DNA of 64,000 nucleotides from Duganella zoogloeoides (GTDB lineage: Bacteria; Pseudomonadota; Gammaproteobacteria; Burkholderiales; Burkholderiaceae_D): the NCBI RefSeq assembly GCF_034479515.1, contig NZ_CP140152.1, forward strand, positions 3,596,001-3,660,000, given 5' to 3'. Below the pieces are notes generated by a model that ran no database searches, was not told the DNA's origin, and worked only from the letters and a program-made list of their open reading frames with translations. Positions 34,490 through 43,932 of this stretch are shown here, piece by piece. The position numbers and the translations under genes are program-made. Numbering within the stretch: the stretch's first letter is position 1; every line of letters starts with the position of its first letter.

Positions 34490-37164
34490 ACATCATCGAA
34501 CAACGCGTGCTGCGTGGCCCCAATCTCTACAGCAGCGCGCGGTGCCTGCTCACCGTGATCGACCTGGCCGACTTGCAGGGCGTGAGCACCAGCGCCCTGC
34601 CCAACTTTAGCGCCGCGCTGCTGGAACTGATCCCCACCCTTGGCCAACATTATTCACCGCCCGGCAAGCCGGGCGGTTTCGTGCAGCGCCTGCAACAAGG
34701 CACCTACATGGCGCGCGTGGTCGAACACGTGGCGCTGGAACTGCAAACCCTGGCCGGCGCGCCGGTGGGATTCGGCCGTTCGACGCCGATCGCAGGACAA
34801 CCGGGCCGCTACCGCGTCGTCTGCGGCTACCAGTTCGAGCAGGTGGCGCAGGAAGCCTTCGCCCTCGCGCTGGAGCTGGTGTCCGCGCTGGCCCGCGACC
34901 AGCCATTCGACCTGGAAGAACCGCTGGCCGAACTACGCGACCACGCCGAGCGCCGCGCTATCGGCACCAGCACCGCCGCCGTCATCGACGCTGCCACCCG
35001 GCGCGGTATTCCGAGCCTGCGCCTGACCGAAGAAGCCAACCTGTTCCAGCTGGGATGGGGCTCGCGCCAGAAGCGGCTGCAGGCCACCGTCACCGGCAAT
35101 ACGTCGCTGGTGGCGGCGAACATCGCCAGCGACAAGCAGCTGACCAAGACCCTGCTGGCCGAAGCCGGCGTGCCGGTACCGCGCGGGCGCCTGGTCACCG
35201 ACGTGGAGCAGGCCCAGCGCGCAGCGCGCCGTATCGGTGTGCCGGTCACCATCAAGCCGCTCGACGCCAACCAGGGCAAGGGCGTGACCACCGTGTGCGT
35301 CACCGCGGACCAGATCGAAACCGCGTTCGAACACGCGCGCGGCTACAGCCGCCGCGTAATCGTGGAAAAATACCTCGAAGGTCACGACTACCGCGTGCTG
35401 GTCACCGGCGGCAAGGTGGCAGCCGCCTCGCGCCGCCGCCCGCCGGAAGTGACCGGCGACGGCGTCCGCACCATCGCCGAACTGGTGGCGCACGAAAACC
35501 TCAACCCGGCGCGCGGCGACGGCCATACCAATATTCTGACCAAAATGCGGCTCGACCAGATCGCCGAAGATTTGGTGAAAAAGCAAGGCTACACCTTCGA
35601 CAGCGTACCGCCGGCGGGCATCGTGGTCGCCCTGCGCGGCAACGCCAACCTGTCCACCGGCGGCACGGCCGAGGATGCGACCGACCTGCTGCATCCGTCC
35701 ACGCGCGAGATCTGCATCCGCGCCGCGCGCACCATCGGGCTCGATATCGCCGGCATCGACATCATCTGCCGCAACATCGGCGTGCCGCTCGATGAGCAGG
35801 ATGGCGGCATCATCGAAGTGAACGCCGCGCCCGGCATCCGCATGCACCAGTACCCGAGCAGCGGCCAGCCGCGCGACGCCGGCGACGCCATCGTGGAAGC
35901 CATGTACGGCAAGGGGAATGGCCGCATCCCGGTCGTTGCCGTCACCGGCACCAATGGCAAGACCACCACCACCCTGCTGCTCGGTCATGCCGCACGCGTG
36001 GCCAGGCTGGGCACCGGCCTGACCACCACCGAAGGTGTGTTCATCAACGGCGTGCGCGTCGATCAGGGCGACTGCTCCGGCTACTGGTCGGCGCGCAAGG
36101 TGCTCACGTCCACGGAAGTGGACTTCGCGGTGCTGGAAACGGCGCGCGGCGGCATCCTCAAGCGCGGCCTGGCATTCGACCGCTGCGACGTGGGCGTGGT
36201 ATTGAATGTGAGCGCCGACCACCTGGGCATGGACGGCGTGGAAACGCTGGACGATCTGGCTGAAGTCAAAGCCGTGGTGGCGCGCACCGCCAGCCGCGCG
36301 GTGGTGCTCAATGCGGAAGACCCGTATTGCGTGCGCATGGCGTCGCAGGTGGAGGAAGGCGTGGAAGTACTGTACTTCTCGCTCGATCCCGAACATCCGG
36401 TGCTGCTCACCCACCTGCAACAAGGTGGCCGCGCCACCTGGCTGCAGGGCGGCGTGCTGATGATCGGTCACGGCAGCCGCCACGAGGCGCTGGTCAGCAC
36501 GGCGGCCATGCCGATGTCGGTGCAGGGCCACGCCATGTTCAACATCGCCAACGCGCTGGCGGCCACTGCGGCACTGATCGCCAGCGATTTCACGCTGCCC
36601 AGGATCGCCGAGGCGTTGACCACATTCGTGTCGGACAGCCATAACAACCCGCTGCGCGCGAATATCTACAGCATCGGCAAGGGCACGCTGGTGATCGATT
36701 ACGCCCACAACCCGGCCGCCTACCGCGCGCTGGGCAAGATGGCCCGTTCATTGGCCGCGACTGGAACAGGCACCGCTGGCAAGGTGATCGGCGTGGTGAC
36801 CGCCCCCGGCGACCGTCGCGACGCCGACCTGCGCGACATAGGCCGCAGCTGCGCGATCGACTTCAACGAACTGATCGTCTATCAGTCCAACCGGCGCGGC
36901 CGTGCAGATGGCCAGACCGGAGCCCTGATCGTGGAAGGCATCCGCCAGCAACTGAGCGGCGACGGCACGGCCGTGCAAATCGACGACGTGCAGCAGGCGC
37001 TGGCAGTGGCGATCGCCAAGTGCCAGCCGGGCGATGTGCTGGTGTTTTCGTCGCCCTCGACGCCGCACGTGCTGGTCGAAGCGCTGCGCCCGTTTTACCC
37101 GGAAAACGCCGCCATCATCGCGGCCGATCTGCAACCGGTACACAGCGAGTGCAACGACGCCTGA
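34486..37164 (+). CDS. cphA: cyanophycin synthetase
   Basis: 892 residues, normal for CphA. N-terminal domain (LRGPNLYSSARCLLTVIDL, VEHVALELQTLAG) of the CphA type, an ATP-grasp domain (about 210-475: VTIKPLDANQGKGVT, VEKYLEGHDYRVLV, IIEVNAAPGIRMH) and a Mur-ligase-like domain (about 480-880) with P-loop VTGTNGKTTTT, ETARGGILKRGL and DYAHNPAAY. It polymerises aspartate with arginine side chains using ATP at two active sites. Both ATP sites look intact. Its start overlaps the cyanophycinase stop. Many proteobacteria carry a second synthetase; none is in the window. It is convergent with the GH127 gene with no gap. Confidence 0.95.
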   Translation: MNIIEQRVLRGPNLYSSARCLLTVIDLADLQGVSTSALPNFSAALLELIPTLGQHYSPPGKPGGFVQRLQQGTYMARVVEHVALELQTLAGAPVGFGRSTPIAGQPGRYRVVCGYQFEQVAQEAFALALELVSALARDQPFDLEEPLAELRDHAERRAIGTSTAAVIDAATRRGIPSLRLTEEANLFQLGWGSRQKRLQATVTGNTSLVAANIASDKQLTKTLLAEAGVPVPRGRLVTDVEQAQRAARRIGVPVTIKPLDANQGKGVTTVCVTADQIETAFEHARGYSRRVIVEKYLEGHDYRVLVTGGKVAAASRRRPPEVTGDGVRTIAELVAHENLNPARGDGHTNILTKMRLDQIAEDLVKKQGYTFDSVPPAGIVVALRGNANLSTGGTAEDATDLLHPSTREICIRAARTIGLDIAGIDIICRNIGVPLDEQDGGIIEVNAAPGIRMHQYPSSGQPRDAGDAIVEAMYGKGNGRIPVVAVTGTNGKTTTTLLLGHAARVARLGTGLTTTEGVFINGVRVDQGDCSGYWSARKVLTSTEVDFAVLETARGGILKRGLAFDRCDVGVVLNVSADHLGMDGVETLDDLAEVKAVVARTASRAVVLNAEDPYCVRMASQVEEGVEVLYFSLDPEHPVLLTHLQQGGRATWLQGGVLMIGHGSRHEALVSTAAMPMSVQGHAMFNIANALAATAALIASDFTLPRIAEALTTFVSDSHNNPLRANIYSIGKGTLVIDYAHNPAAYRALGKMARSLAATGTGTAGKVIGVVTAPGDRRDADLRDIGRSCAIDFNELIVYQSNRRGRADGQTGALIVEGIRQQLSGDGTAVQIDDVQQALAVAIAKCQPGDVLVFSSPSTPHVLVEALRPFYPENAAIIAADLQPVHSECNDA

Positions 37165-39549
37165 TCACTCGGCCCGATACAGACGCACGCCGAACACCGG
37201 GCCGGCCGTGTGGCCCGGTTCCGGCTCGAAGCGCACGGTGATCGCCTGCTTGCCCTTCGTGAGGACTGGCGGCACCGGGTAGTCTTCATCGAAAAACACG
37301 CCGGCATGGCTGGCATCGAGCCTCACCCGCGCCACGCGCACGCCATCGACCAGGATATGAAAGTCGCGGTTGCGTTCCTCGCCCCAATAGCTGGCCTGCA
37401 GCACCAGCGGGCCGTCGCCGCACTTGAGGCGGAAGCTGAAATAGCCGCCGGTGCGGGCGTCGCGCCCCATGCGGCCGCGGTATGACACCGGGTATGAGAT
37501 CTCCGATTGCAGGTCGTGGTCGCGCTCCGGCTGCATTTCGCCCAGGTGCATCACGTCCACCGACCGCGCCGCCAGCGCCTTCAATCTGGCCTCTTCCTTG
37601 CGGAATGCTGCTTCAGAGTCAGCCCACTGCGGTTCCGTGTAGGCGTTGAAGTACACGGCCGCACGGCGCTCGTACTGCGAAAAGAACGGCCTGAATGTCA
37701 TGTCGCCGGGCCGGCCGCTGCCCACGCTACGGTAGGTGGCGCTCTTGCTGTCCACCGGCTTGAAGGCACCGAGAATGTCGGCGCCCACCAGCGCTGGCGC
37801 CAGGCCGTCGAACGGCTGCTCCGACGGCCCCAGGTCCGCTGCCAGCACCATCGGCCCGCGCAACAGCGCTTGCACCTGCCCGTTGCCGGCCGCCGCTTCC
37901 AGGCGCAATTCGAGTGGCAGCGACAGCCGCACCTTGTCTCCCGCTTTCCAGCGCCGACGCAGCAGCAAATAGCCATGGCCGCGCGCGGCATGGTACGGTT
38001 TGCCGTTGACCAGCAGCGTGTGGTTGGCGGCCCATGCCGGCAGGCGCAGCGCCAGCGTGGTGGCGCGCGGCGCGGCGATGCGCTCGATCGCGATGTCGAT
38101 GTCGCCTTCGTACGGGTAGCGCGTGGTCATCTGGAGGGTGGCCGCCGCCTGGCGCCAGTGCACCCTGGACGGGATGTACAGGTTGACGAACAGGGTGTCG
38201 CCGTTTTCCCAGTAGATGGAGTCGCCGTGCTTGGCGTGGCTCTCCATGCCGGACAGCACGCAGCACCAGAAGTCGTTTTCCTCGCTTGAATATTCGCGCG
38301 CCACGCCGGACATCAATGGCGTCATGTACGTGAACATGCCGGTGCGCGGATTCTGGTGCGCCAGGATGTGATTGAGGTGGGTGCGCTCGTAGTAATCGAA
38401 GTAGGCGGCGTGCGGCGCCCAGCCAAACAGCTGGCGCGTCATCTTGAGCATGTTGTAGCTGCAGCAGGCCTCGCAGGTCTGTTCGGTGATGTGGGCGGCG
38501 ATGGTGTCGGGCGCGGAAAAATATTCGCGGTCGCCGTGGCCGCCGATCACGTAGCTGTGGTGCTGCGTTACGCGCTGCCAGAAAAAGCGCGTGGTTTCGG
38601 CGTAGCCGGGATTCGGATCGACCTCGTGCAGGCGCGCAAGGCCCAGCAGCTTGGGGATCTGGGTGTTGGCGTGCAGGTTGGCCAGTTCGTCGCGTCCGCG
38701 CGCCAGCGGTTCCAGCGCCTTCCTGTGATACAGCCGGTGGGCCAGCGCCAGCCAGCGGCGGTCGTGCGTACGCGCATACAGTTCGGCAAAACTCTCGTTG
38801 ATGCCGCCGTGTTCGCAGGCCAGCACCTGCTGCAACTGGTCGTCGTCGAGCGCGGCGCAGACGGTAGCGAGGTAGCCGGCCAGCCCGATGGCGACTTGCA
38901 GGGCCTGCGTGTTGCCGGTGTAAGTGTGGGCGTCGAACAGGCCGGCGAACACCTTGTGCCAGTTATACAGCGGCACCCAGCAGCCATTGAGATCGAACCC
39001 CGCCGAGCGGATCTCGCCGCGCATGATCTCGGGGAAGATCTCCTTGCCATCGACCACGGTGCCGTCCTTGCGCTTGCGCATGAAGCCGCCGATATAGCCG
39101 TCGCCCTGCGCCTGCTGCACGCGCGCCAGTTCGGCCACGATGTAATCGATGCGCGGCTTGAATGCCGCATCCCCGGTCTGCGCATGCATCAGCGCCAGCG
39201 CGGACAGGTAGTGGCCCAGCCCTTCACCGGCGATGGTGTCCGACTCCCAGCCGCCGTAGATGGCGCCCTTGACCGGCAGACCGGCGAACTTGTGATAGTT
39301 GTGCAGGAAGCGGTCGGCGCTCAAGCGCAGCAGGTAAGCCTGGTTGGCGAGCACCGCGTCCGCATACACCGATGGCAGCAACCGCACCGCCGACAGCGGC
39401 ACGGCGCGCGCCGAACCGGGAATCGCGGCCGATGGCTCACCTGTACTTGCCGCCCGTGCGACGGTTTTGGCGCCCCACCCGGCCAGTCCGAGGCTGGCAG
39501 CGCCCTTCAATAACAGGCGGCGGTGGCGAAACGGAACGGGTACGTGCAT
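37165..39549 (-). CDS. GH127-like (DUF1680) glycoside hydrolase, probable beta-L-arabinofuranosidase
   Basis: 794 residues. The N-terminus RHRRLLLKGAASLGLAGWG looks like a Tat signal. The (alpha/alpha)6 barrel carries GWESDTIAGEGLGHYLSALA, FDLNGCWVPLYNWHKVFAGL, and the family's zinc site: Glu-x-Cys in CEACCSYNMLKMTR and the Cys-Cys pair in DFWCCVLSGMESHAK. These match the Cys3-Glu zinc and nucleophile arrangement known from HypBA1. It would release arabinofuranose from plant cell-wall polymers in the periplasm. No sugar transporter or regulator adjoins it. Its stop directly abuts the cphA stop on the other strand. Confidence 0.85.
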   Translation of the reverse strand: MHVPVPFRHRRLLLKGAASLGLAGWGAKTVARAASTGEPSAAIPGSARAVPLSAVRLLPSVYADAVLANQAYLLRLSADRFLHNYHKFAGLPVKGAIYGGWESDTIAGEGLGHYLSALALMHAQTGDAAFKPRIDYIVAELARVQQAQGDGYIGGFMRKRKDGTVVDGKEIFPEIMRGEIRSAGFDLNGCWVPLYNWHKVFAGLFDAHTYTGNTQALQVAIGLAGYLATVCAALDDDQLQQVLACEHGGINESFAELYARTHDRRWLALAHRLYHRKALEPLARGRDELANLHANTQIPKLLGLARLHEVDPNPGYAETTRFFWQRVTQHHSYVIGGHGDREYFSAPDTIAAHITEQTCEACCSYNMLKMTRQLFGWAPHAAYFDYYERTHLNHILAHQNPRTGMFTYMTPLMSGVAREYSSEENDFWCCVLSGMESHAKHGDSIYWENGDTLFVNLYIPSRVHWRQAAATLQMTTRYPYEGDIDIAIERIAAPRATTLALRLPAWAANHTLLVNGKPYHAARGHGYLLLRRRWKAGDKVRLSLPLELRLEAAAGNGQVQALLRGPMVLAADLGPSEQPFDGLAPALVGADILGAFKPVDSKSATYRSVGSGRPGDMTFRPFFSQYERRAAVYFNAYTEPQWADSEAAFRKEEARLKALAARSVDVMHLGEMQPERDHDLQSEISYPVSYRGRMGRDARTGGYFSFRLKCGDGPLVLQASYWGEERNRDFHILVDGVRVARVRLDASHAGVFFDEDYPVPPVLTKGKQAITVRFEPEPGHTAGPVFGVRLYRAE

Positions 39550-39636
39550 GGCTGGTCCTCGAACAGGGAATCAGCCCGTAATTTACCGCGCCGCCTGCGC
39601 TCTCGTCTTGCATGGCCGGCGCGCAAACGATGACGA

Positions 39637-39648
39637 ATTGTGCACAAT
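39637..39648. promoter_or_regulatory. perfect palindrome upstream of the GH127 gene
   Basis: ATTGTGCACAAT is a 12-bp perfect palindrome, 88 bp ahead of the GH127 start and 9 bp behind the dctD stop. It has the look of a repressor operator for the glycosidase gene. Confidence 0.4.
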
Positions 39649-39656
39649 GGCCTGCT

Positions 39657-41003
39657 TTACGGGTTCTTGTACTCGTCCGACGTCAAGCCGTACTTCTGCA
39701 TCTTGTAATACAGGGTCTGCTTCGGCACGCCCAGCGCCACGCTCACCTCCGTCACGCTGCCACCCGCCTTGCGCAACTCCTGCTCGATGACCGCCCGCTC
39801 GAATCCGCCCACCTGGTCCGCCAGCGGCACCGGCGCCAGGTTTTTCACCGACAACAGGCCGTCCGCACCGCTCGACAGGCCCAATGCGTACCGCTCGGCG
39901 ATATTGCGCAGTTCACGCACATTGCCGGGCCAGTCGTGCGCCATCAGCGACTGCATCAGCGGTCCCGGCACCGGCGGCACCACGCGCTGGTAGCGGGCGG
40001 CCGCGCCCAGCAGGAAGTGCTCGAACAGCAGCGGGATGTCCTCGCGCCGTTCGCGCAGCGGCGGCAGGTTCAGCACGATCAGGTTCAGGCGGTAGTACAA
40101 ATCGCTGCGGAACTTCTGCTGGTCCGACCATTCCTTCAAATCGACCTTCGACGCGGCGATCACGCGCAGATCGACCGGTACCGGCGTGTTGGAGCCGAGC
40201 CGCTCCACGACCCGCTCCTGCAGCACCCGCAGCAGCTTGACCTGTAACGGCATGGCCAGGCTTTCGATCTCGTCGAGGAACAGCGAGCCGCCGTCGGCAT
40301 GTTCGATCTTGCCGATCTGGCGCTTGGCCGCGCCGGTAAACGATCCCTGCTCGTGGCCGAACACTTCGCTCTCGAAGATATTCTCGGGGATGGCGCCGCA
40401 GTTGAGGGCGACGAAGTGCCTGTTCTGGCGGCGGCTGTACTGGTGCAGGCAGCGCGCGACCATCTCCTTGCCGGTACCGGTTTCGCCGTAGATCAGCACA
40501 TCGGCCGGTGCGTCGGCCAGGTCCAGGATCAGGCGCCGCAGGTCGCGCATGGCCGGTGAATCGCCCAGCAGCGTCGCGTCGATGCCCTCGCCATGCTCGA
40601 TGCGGTGGCGCAGCGCTGCCACCTCCAGGACCAGGCGCCGGGTTTCCAGCGCCCGCTGCACCACGTCCACCAGCTGCTCGGACGAATATGGCTTGGCGAT
40701 GAAATCGTAGGCGCCGTCGCGCATGGCATTGACCGCCATGTTGATGTCGCCGTGCCCGGTGACCAGGATCACCGGCAACTGGGCGTCGATGGCGTGCACC
40801 GCCGCCATCAGATCGAGCCCGCTCATGCCGGGCAGGCGCACATCGGTCACCACCACGCCCGCAAAACCCTGGGTAATCTGCGCCAGTGCGTTTTCGGCCG
40901 CGTGAAAGTCCGTCACTTGCAGCCCGGCCAGGTCCAGCGCCTGGGCGCTGCCGGCGCGCACGCTGGCGTCGTCTTCAACCAATAAAATTTTCATATCATG
41001 CAT
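39657..41003 (-). CDS. dctD: sigma-54-dependent C4-dicarboxylate response regulator DctD
   Basis: 448 residues: receiver (1-120; Asp54 in VVTDVRLPGMSG, Lys104 in IAKPY), AAA+ sigma-54 interaction domain (about 145-375; Walker A GETGTGKE 173-180; L1 loop GSFTGA 220-225, where most relatives have GAFTGA; Walker B LFLDEIE) and a Fis-type HTH (VTEVSVALGVPKQTLYYKMQ). Phosphorylated by DctB, it would activate the sigma-54 promoter in front of dctA. ATG 41003 has GGGAG 7 nt upstream and overlaps the end of dctB by 8 nt; ATG 40994 is an alternative. The family naming rests on the dctA/dctB context. Confidence 0.92.
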   Translation of the reverse strand: MHDMKILLVEDDASVRAGSAQALDLAGLQVTDFHAAENALAQITQGFAGVVVTDVRLPGMSGLDLMAAVHAIDAQLPVILVTGHGDINMAVNAMRDGAYDFIAKPYSSEQLVDVVQRALETRRLVLEVAALRHRIEHGEGIDATLLGDSPAMRDLRRLILDLADAPADVLIYGETGTGKEMVARCLHQYSRRQNRHFVALNCGAIPENIFESEVFGHEQGSFTGAAKRQIGKIEHADGGSLFLDEIESLAMPLQVKLLRVLQERVVERLGSNTPVPVDLRVIAASKVDLKEWSDQQKFRSDLYYRLNLIVLNLPPLRERREDIPLLFEHFLLGAAARYQRVVPPVPGPLMQSLMAHDWPGNVRELRNIAERYALGLSSGADGLLSVKNLAPVPLADQVGGFERAVIEQELRKAGGSVTEVSVALGVPKQTLYYKMQKYGLTSDEYKNP

Positions 41004-42867
41004 TGTTTGTCTCCCGCTCCGCCAAAGGCAGCTCAATGATAAACCGGGCGCCACCCGCCGGCGCGGTTTCCACGCGCAGCAGGCCGCCGAATTCACGTAC
41101 GATCTGCTCGGAGATCGCCAGCCCCAGGCCCAGGCCCTGCCCTTGCGGTTTTGTCGTAAAAAATGGTTCGAACAGGTGGGCGCGGATGTCTGCCGGCACC
41201 CCGGGGCCGCTGTCGGCCACGCCGATCATCACCCGCTCGTCGGTGCGCTCCACCGTCACGGTCAGCTGGCGCACCTCGCTGCCCTGCATGGCGTCGAGCG
41301 CGTTGGTAAACAGGTTGACCAGCACCTGTTCCAGGCGATTGCCGTCGCACAGCGCGTGGACGTCGTGGTCCCGCATCGACATGCGGAAATTGATGCGCTC
41401 CAGCTCCACCCGCCGCTCGACCAGGAACAGTGCACCCGTAATCGCAGCAGCCACCGGCACCGCCTGTAAGCCGGCGTCGGTCTTGCGGGCGAACTGGCGC
41501 AACTGCCCGGTGATCAGGCCCATGCGCGCCACCAGTTGCGAGATGGTGGCCAGGTTGGCGCTGGCCTCGGGCAGGCGTCCGCGTTCGATCAGCACGCGCG
41601 CGTTGTCGGCCATGGTGCGCAGCGCGGTCAGGGGCTGGTTCAGTTCATGGGTCATCCCTGCCGACATCTGGCCCAGCACCGCCATTTTGGCAGCCTGGAT
41701 CAGCTCCGACTGCGCCTGGCGCAGTTGCTGCTCGGCCTTGCGCCGCACCAGGTTTTCTGCGGACAGGTTCTCGGTCATCTGCTGCAGGCTGGCGGTGCGC
41801 TCGGCCACCATGGTTTCCAGGTCGTCGTAGGCGCGCTGCAAATCCTCGCGCGCGCGCAGGCGCTGGCGGCCAAGGCGGCGGCGCTGGCGCGCATACAGCA
41901 CCAGCATGGCCAGCAGCGCCTGCGACAGGCAGGCAAAAACCAGGGCGCTGCGTGCGCTGGCCTCGGCCGGTCCCAGGTCGGAAAAATACACGAACTGCCA
42001 GTCGCGCGCACCGATGTGCAGCGACTGGCGCAGCATGCGGCCGCTGCCCGGCGCGCCGTCCACGGCCACGATGCTGGTACCGGCTTCCGTGTTCGCGTTC
42101 GCGTCGAGCGGGCGCAGTTCGCGGTAGCCGATCTGCCTGAGCGAGTGCGAGTGGAACTGGCGCGAGCGTTCGAGCTCGCGCCGTACCTCGGGCGCCAGCG
42201 GGGCCAACGTGCCGTATTTCCATTCGGGGACGGAACTCAGGATGGCAACGCCGTTGGCGTCGGCCAGCAGCACGCGATCGCGGCCCTGCACCCAGGACGC
42301 TTCCAGCTTTTCGATATTGACCTTGAGCGCGGCCACACCGAGCATATGGCCTTCGCGGTAGATGCCGTGGGCGAAAAAATAACCGGGTTCGCGGCTGGTG
42401 GTGCCTACGCCATAGAAGCCGCCCGGCTTGCCGTTGAGCGCATCGCGCACGTAAGGGCGGAAGGCGACATTGTCGCCGACAAAACTGTCGGCTGCGCGCC
42501 AGTTGCTGGCCGCCTGGGTAATGCCCTGCAAATTGACGATGTAGATGGTGGTGGCGCGCGACAGCTTGTTGACGCTCTCGAGGTAGGTGTTGACCTCGCG
42601 CCGCAGCCCGTCGTCGCGCTGGTCGGCGAGCAGCGCGATCACGTCCTTGTTGAGCTCCAGGGTGCCGGGCAGGAAGTCGTACTTCAACAGCAGGTTTTCC
42701 AGGCCCAGCGCATAGCCTTGCAGGCGCTGGGCGCCGGCTTCGCGCAAGCGCTCGATGGCCGCGTGCTCGGCCCAGCGGCCGGCGACGACGGCCAGCGCCA
42801 GGCCGGCCGCCAGCAGCAGCGCGAACGTCAAAAATCGCATCCAGGACGTTTTCTGCGCTGCCGGCAT
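40996..42867 (-). CDS. dctB: C4-dicarboxylate sensor histidine kinase DctB
   Basis: 623 residues: N-terminal transmembrane helix (about 10-30), a periplasmic double-Cache domain (about 45-290) with the DctB signature ASNWRAADSFVGDNVAFRPY and GVGTTSREPGYFF that binds succinate-type ligands, a second helix (about 305-325), a coiled coil (330-400), HisKA with GMTHELNQPLTAL (phosphoacceptor His) and HATPase (NLFTNALDAM, DSGPGVP, GLGLGLAISEQI). It phosphorylates DctD. Gene order on this strand is dctA, porin, dctB, dctD. A 16-bp palindrome (42879-42894) lies just ahead of its start. Confidence 0.94.
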   Translation of the reverse strand: MPAAQKTSWMRFLTFALLLAAGLALAVVAGRWAEHAAIERLREAGAQRLQGYALGLENLLLKYDFLPGTLELNKDVIALLADQRDDGLRREVNTYLESVNKLSRATTIYIVNLQGITQAASNWRAADSFVGDNVAFRPYVRDALNGKPGGFYGVGTTSREPGYFFAHGIYREGHMLGVAALKVNIEKLEASWVQGRDRVLLADANGVAILSSVPEWKYGTLAPLAPEVRRELERSRQFHSHSLRQIGYRELRPLDANANTEAGTSIVAVDGAPGSGRMLRQSLHIGARDWQFVYFSDLGPAEASARSALVFACLSQALLAMLVLYARQRRRLGRQRLRAREDLQRAYDDLETMVAERTASLQQMTENLSAENLVRRKAEQQLRQAQSELIQAAKMAVLGQMSAGMTHELNQPLTALRTMADNARVLIERGRLPEASANLATISQLVARMGLITGQLRQFARKTDAGLQAVPVAAAITGALFLVERRVELERINFRMSMRDHDVHALCDGNRLEQVLVNLFTNALDAMQGSEVRQLTVTVERTDERVMIGVADSGPGVPADIRAHLFEPFFTTKPQGQGLGLGLAISEQIVREFGGLLRVETAPAGGARFIIELPLAERETNNA

Positions 42868-42878
42868 GGATCCCTTTG

Positions 42879-42894
42879 ATTAAACCAGTTTAAT
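42879..42894. promoter_or_regulatory. inverted repeat between porin and dctB genes
   Basis: ATTAAAC-CA-GTTTAAT has 7-bp perfect arms around a 2-bp centre, 12 bp upstream of the dctB start. It is A+T-rich and could be an operator or a weak processing hairpin separating dctA-porin from dctBD transcripts. Confidence 0.4.
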
Positions 42895-42904
42895 AAGACC
42901 GCTA

Positions 42905-43909
42905 TTAAAACACATGACGCACGCCCAGGTTGAAGCCGCCGGTGCCGGTACCGTTGTCGGTGGCATTGCCAACGTGGAAAACGGCGCCATTGCGGTTGCT
43001 GATATGCGCATACGCGGTGTACACGTCGGTGCGGCGCGACAGGTTGTGCGTGTAGCCGATGGCCAGTTGGCGCGCGTCCTGGCTCAGCGTGGACTGGTCG
43101 CGGTGAAAGATGGCGGATGCGAGCCATTTTCCCTGCCCCATGGTCACGGTGGCGCCGATCAGCGCGTCGTTGCTGGCGCGCTGCAACAGGTCCTGGTTGT
43201 GCGACAGCGATGCGTGGGTGGTGACGCTGCCCACGCGGTAGCGCGCGGCCAGCATGGTGGAACGGCTGCGCGCAGTGGCCAGTGCATTGTCGCGTTGATG
43301 GTGGACCAGCACCAGGTTCAAGGGCAACGACTCCGGCCCGGTGTAGCTGACGGCTGCGCCCACGGTACGGCTTTTTGCCGTGTCGCCCGGTACTTCACCG
43401 AAGCCGTACAGCACGTCGGCCGAGAAGCCGTTGACGCGCGGCGTCGTGTACTCCACCGAGTTGTCCACGCGCGAGGTGGTGGCAACCATGTTCATGGCGT
43501 TACCGGCCAGGCCGACCACGAACGGATCGGCGACATCGCGCAGCGCCTTGTAATACGGCGAGTACTGGCGGCCGGCGCTGATCGATCCCAGCGTGGTGCT
43601 CGACAAGGCCACGTAAGCCTGGCGGCCGAACAGCAGGCCGCCCTGGCCGGCGGCGCCGGTATCGATACTGTGACCGTTCTCCAGCTGGAACGACGCCGTC
43701 AGGCCGCCGCCCAAGTCTTCCTTGCCCTTGAAGCCTATGCGCGAAGCCGAGGCCACGCCGCTGCCGAGTGCCTGCACATTGCCGGCCGGGCCGCCGCGTT
43801 CGAGCACCAGGCCGGCGTCGGCGACGCCGTAGATGGTGACCGAGGATTGGGCGGTGGCGGTGGATGCAGCCGCAGCGAGGGCCAGTGCGATGGCGAACTG
43901 TTGTTTCAT
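42905..43909 (-). CDS. general outer-membrane porin (Gram-negative porin family)
   Basis: 334 residues: signal peptide MKQQFAIALALAAAASTATA, then SSVTIYGVADAGLV, the standard start of 16-strand betaproteobacterial porins, GFKGKEDLGGGLTASFQLE, and a final Phe (GVRHVF) needed for barrel assembly. It starts only 23 bp after the dctA stop, so the two are probably one transcript and the porin may serve as the outer-membrane entry for C4-dicarboxylates (inference). The length is normal. Confidence 0.93.
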   Translation of the reverse strand: MKQQFAIALALAAAASTATAQSSVTIYGVADAGLVLERGGPAGNVQALGSGVASASRIGFKGKEDLGGGLTASFQLENGHSIDTGAAGQGGLLFGRQAYVALSSTTLGSISAGRQYSPYYKALRDVADPFVVGLAGNAMNMVATTSRVDNSVEYTTPRVNGFSADVLYGFGEVPGDTAKSRTVGAAVSYTGPESLPLNLVLVHHQRDNALATARSRSTMLAARYRVGSVTTHASLSHNQDLLQRASNDALIGATVTMGQGKWLASAIFHRDQSTLSQDARQLAIGYTHNLSRRTDVYTAYAHISNRNGAVFHVGNATDNGTGTGGFNLGVRHVF

Positions 43910-43932
43910 GTTGTCTCCGGTGTTTTTATGTT

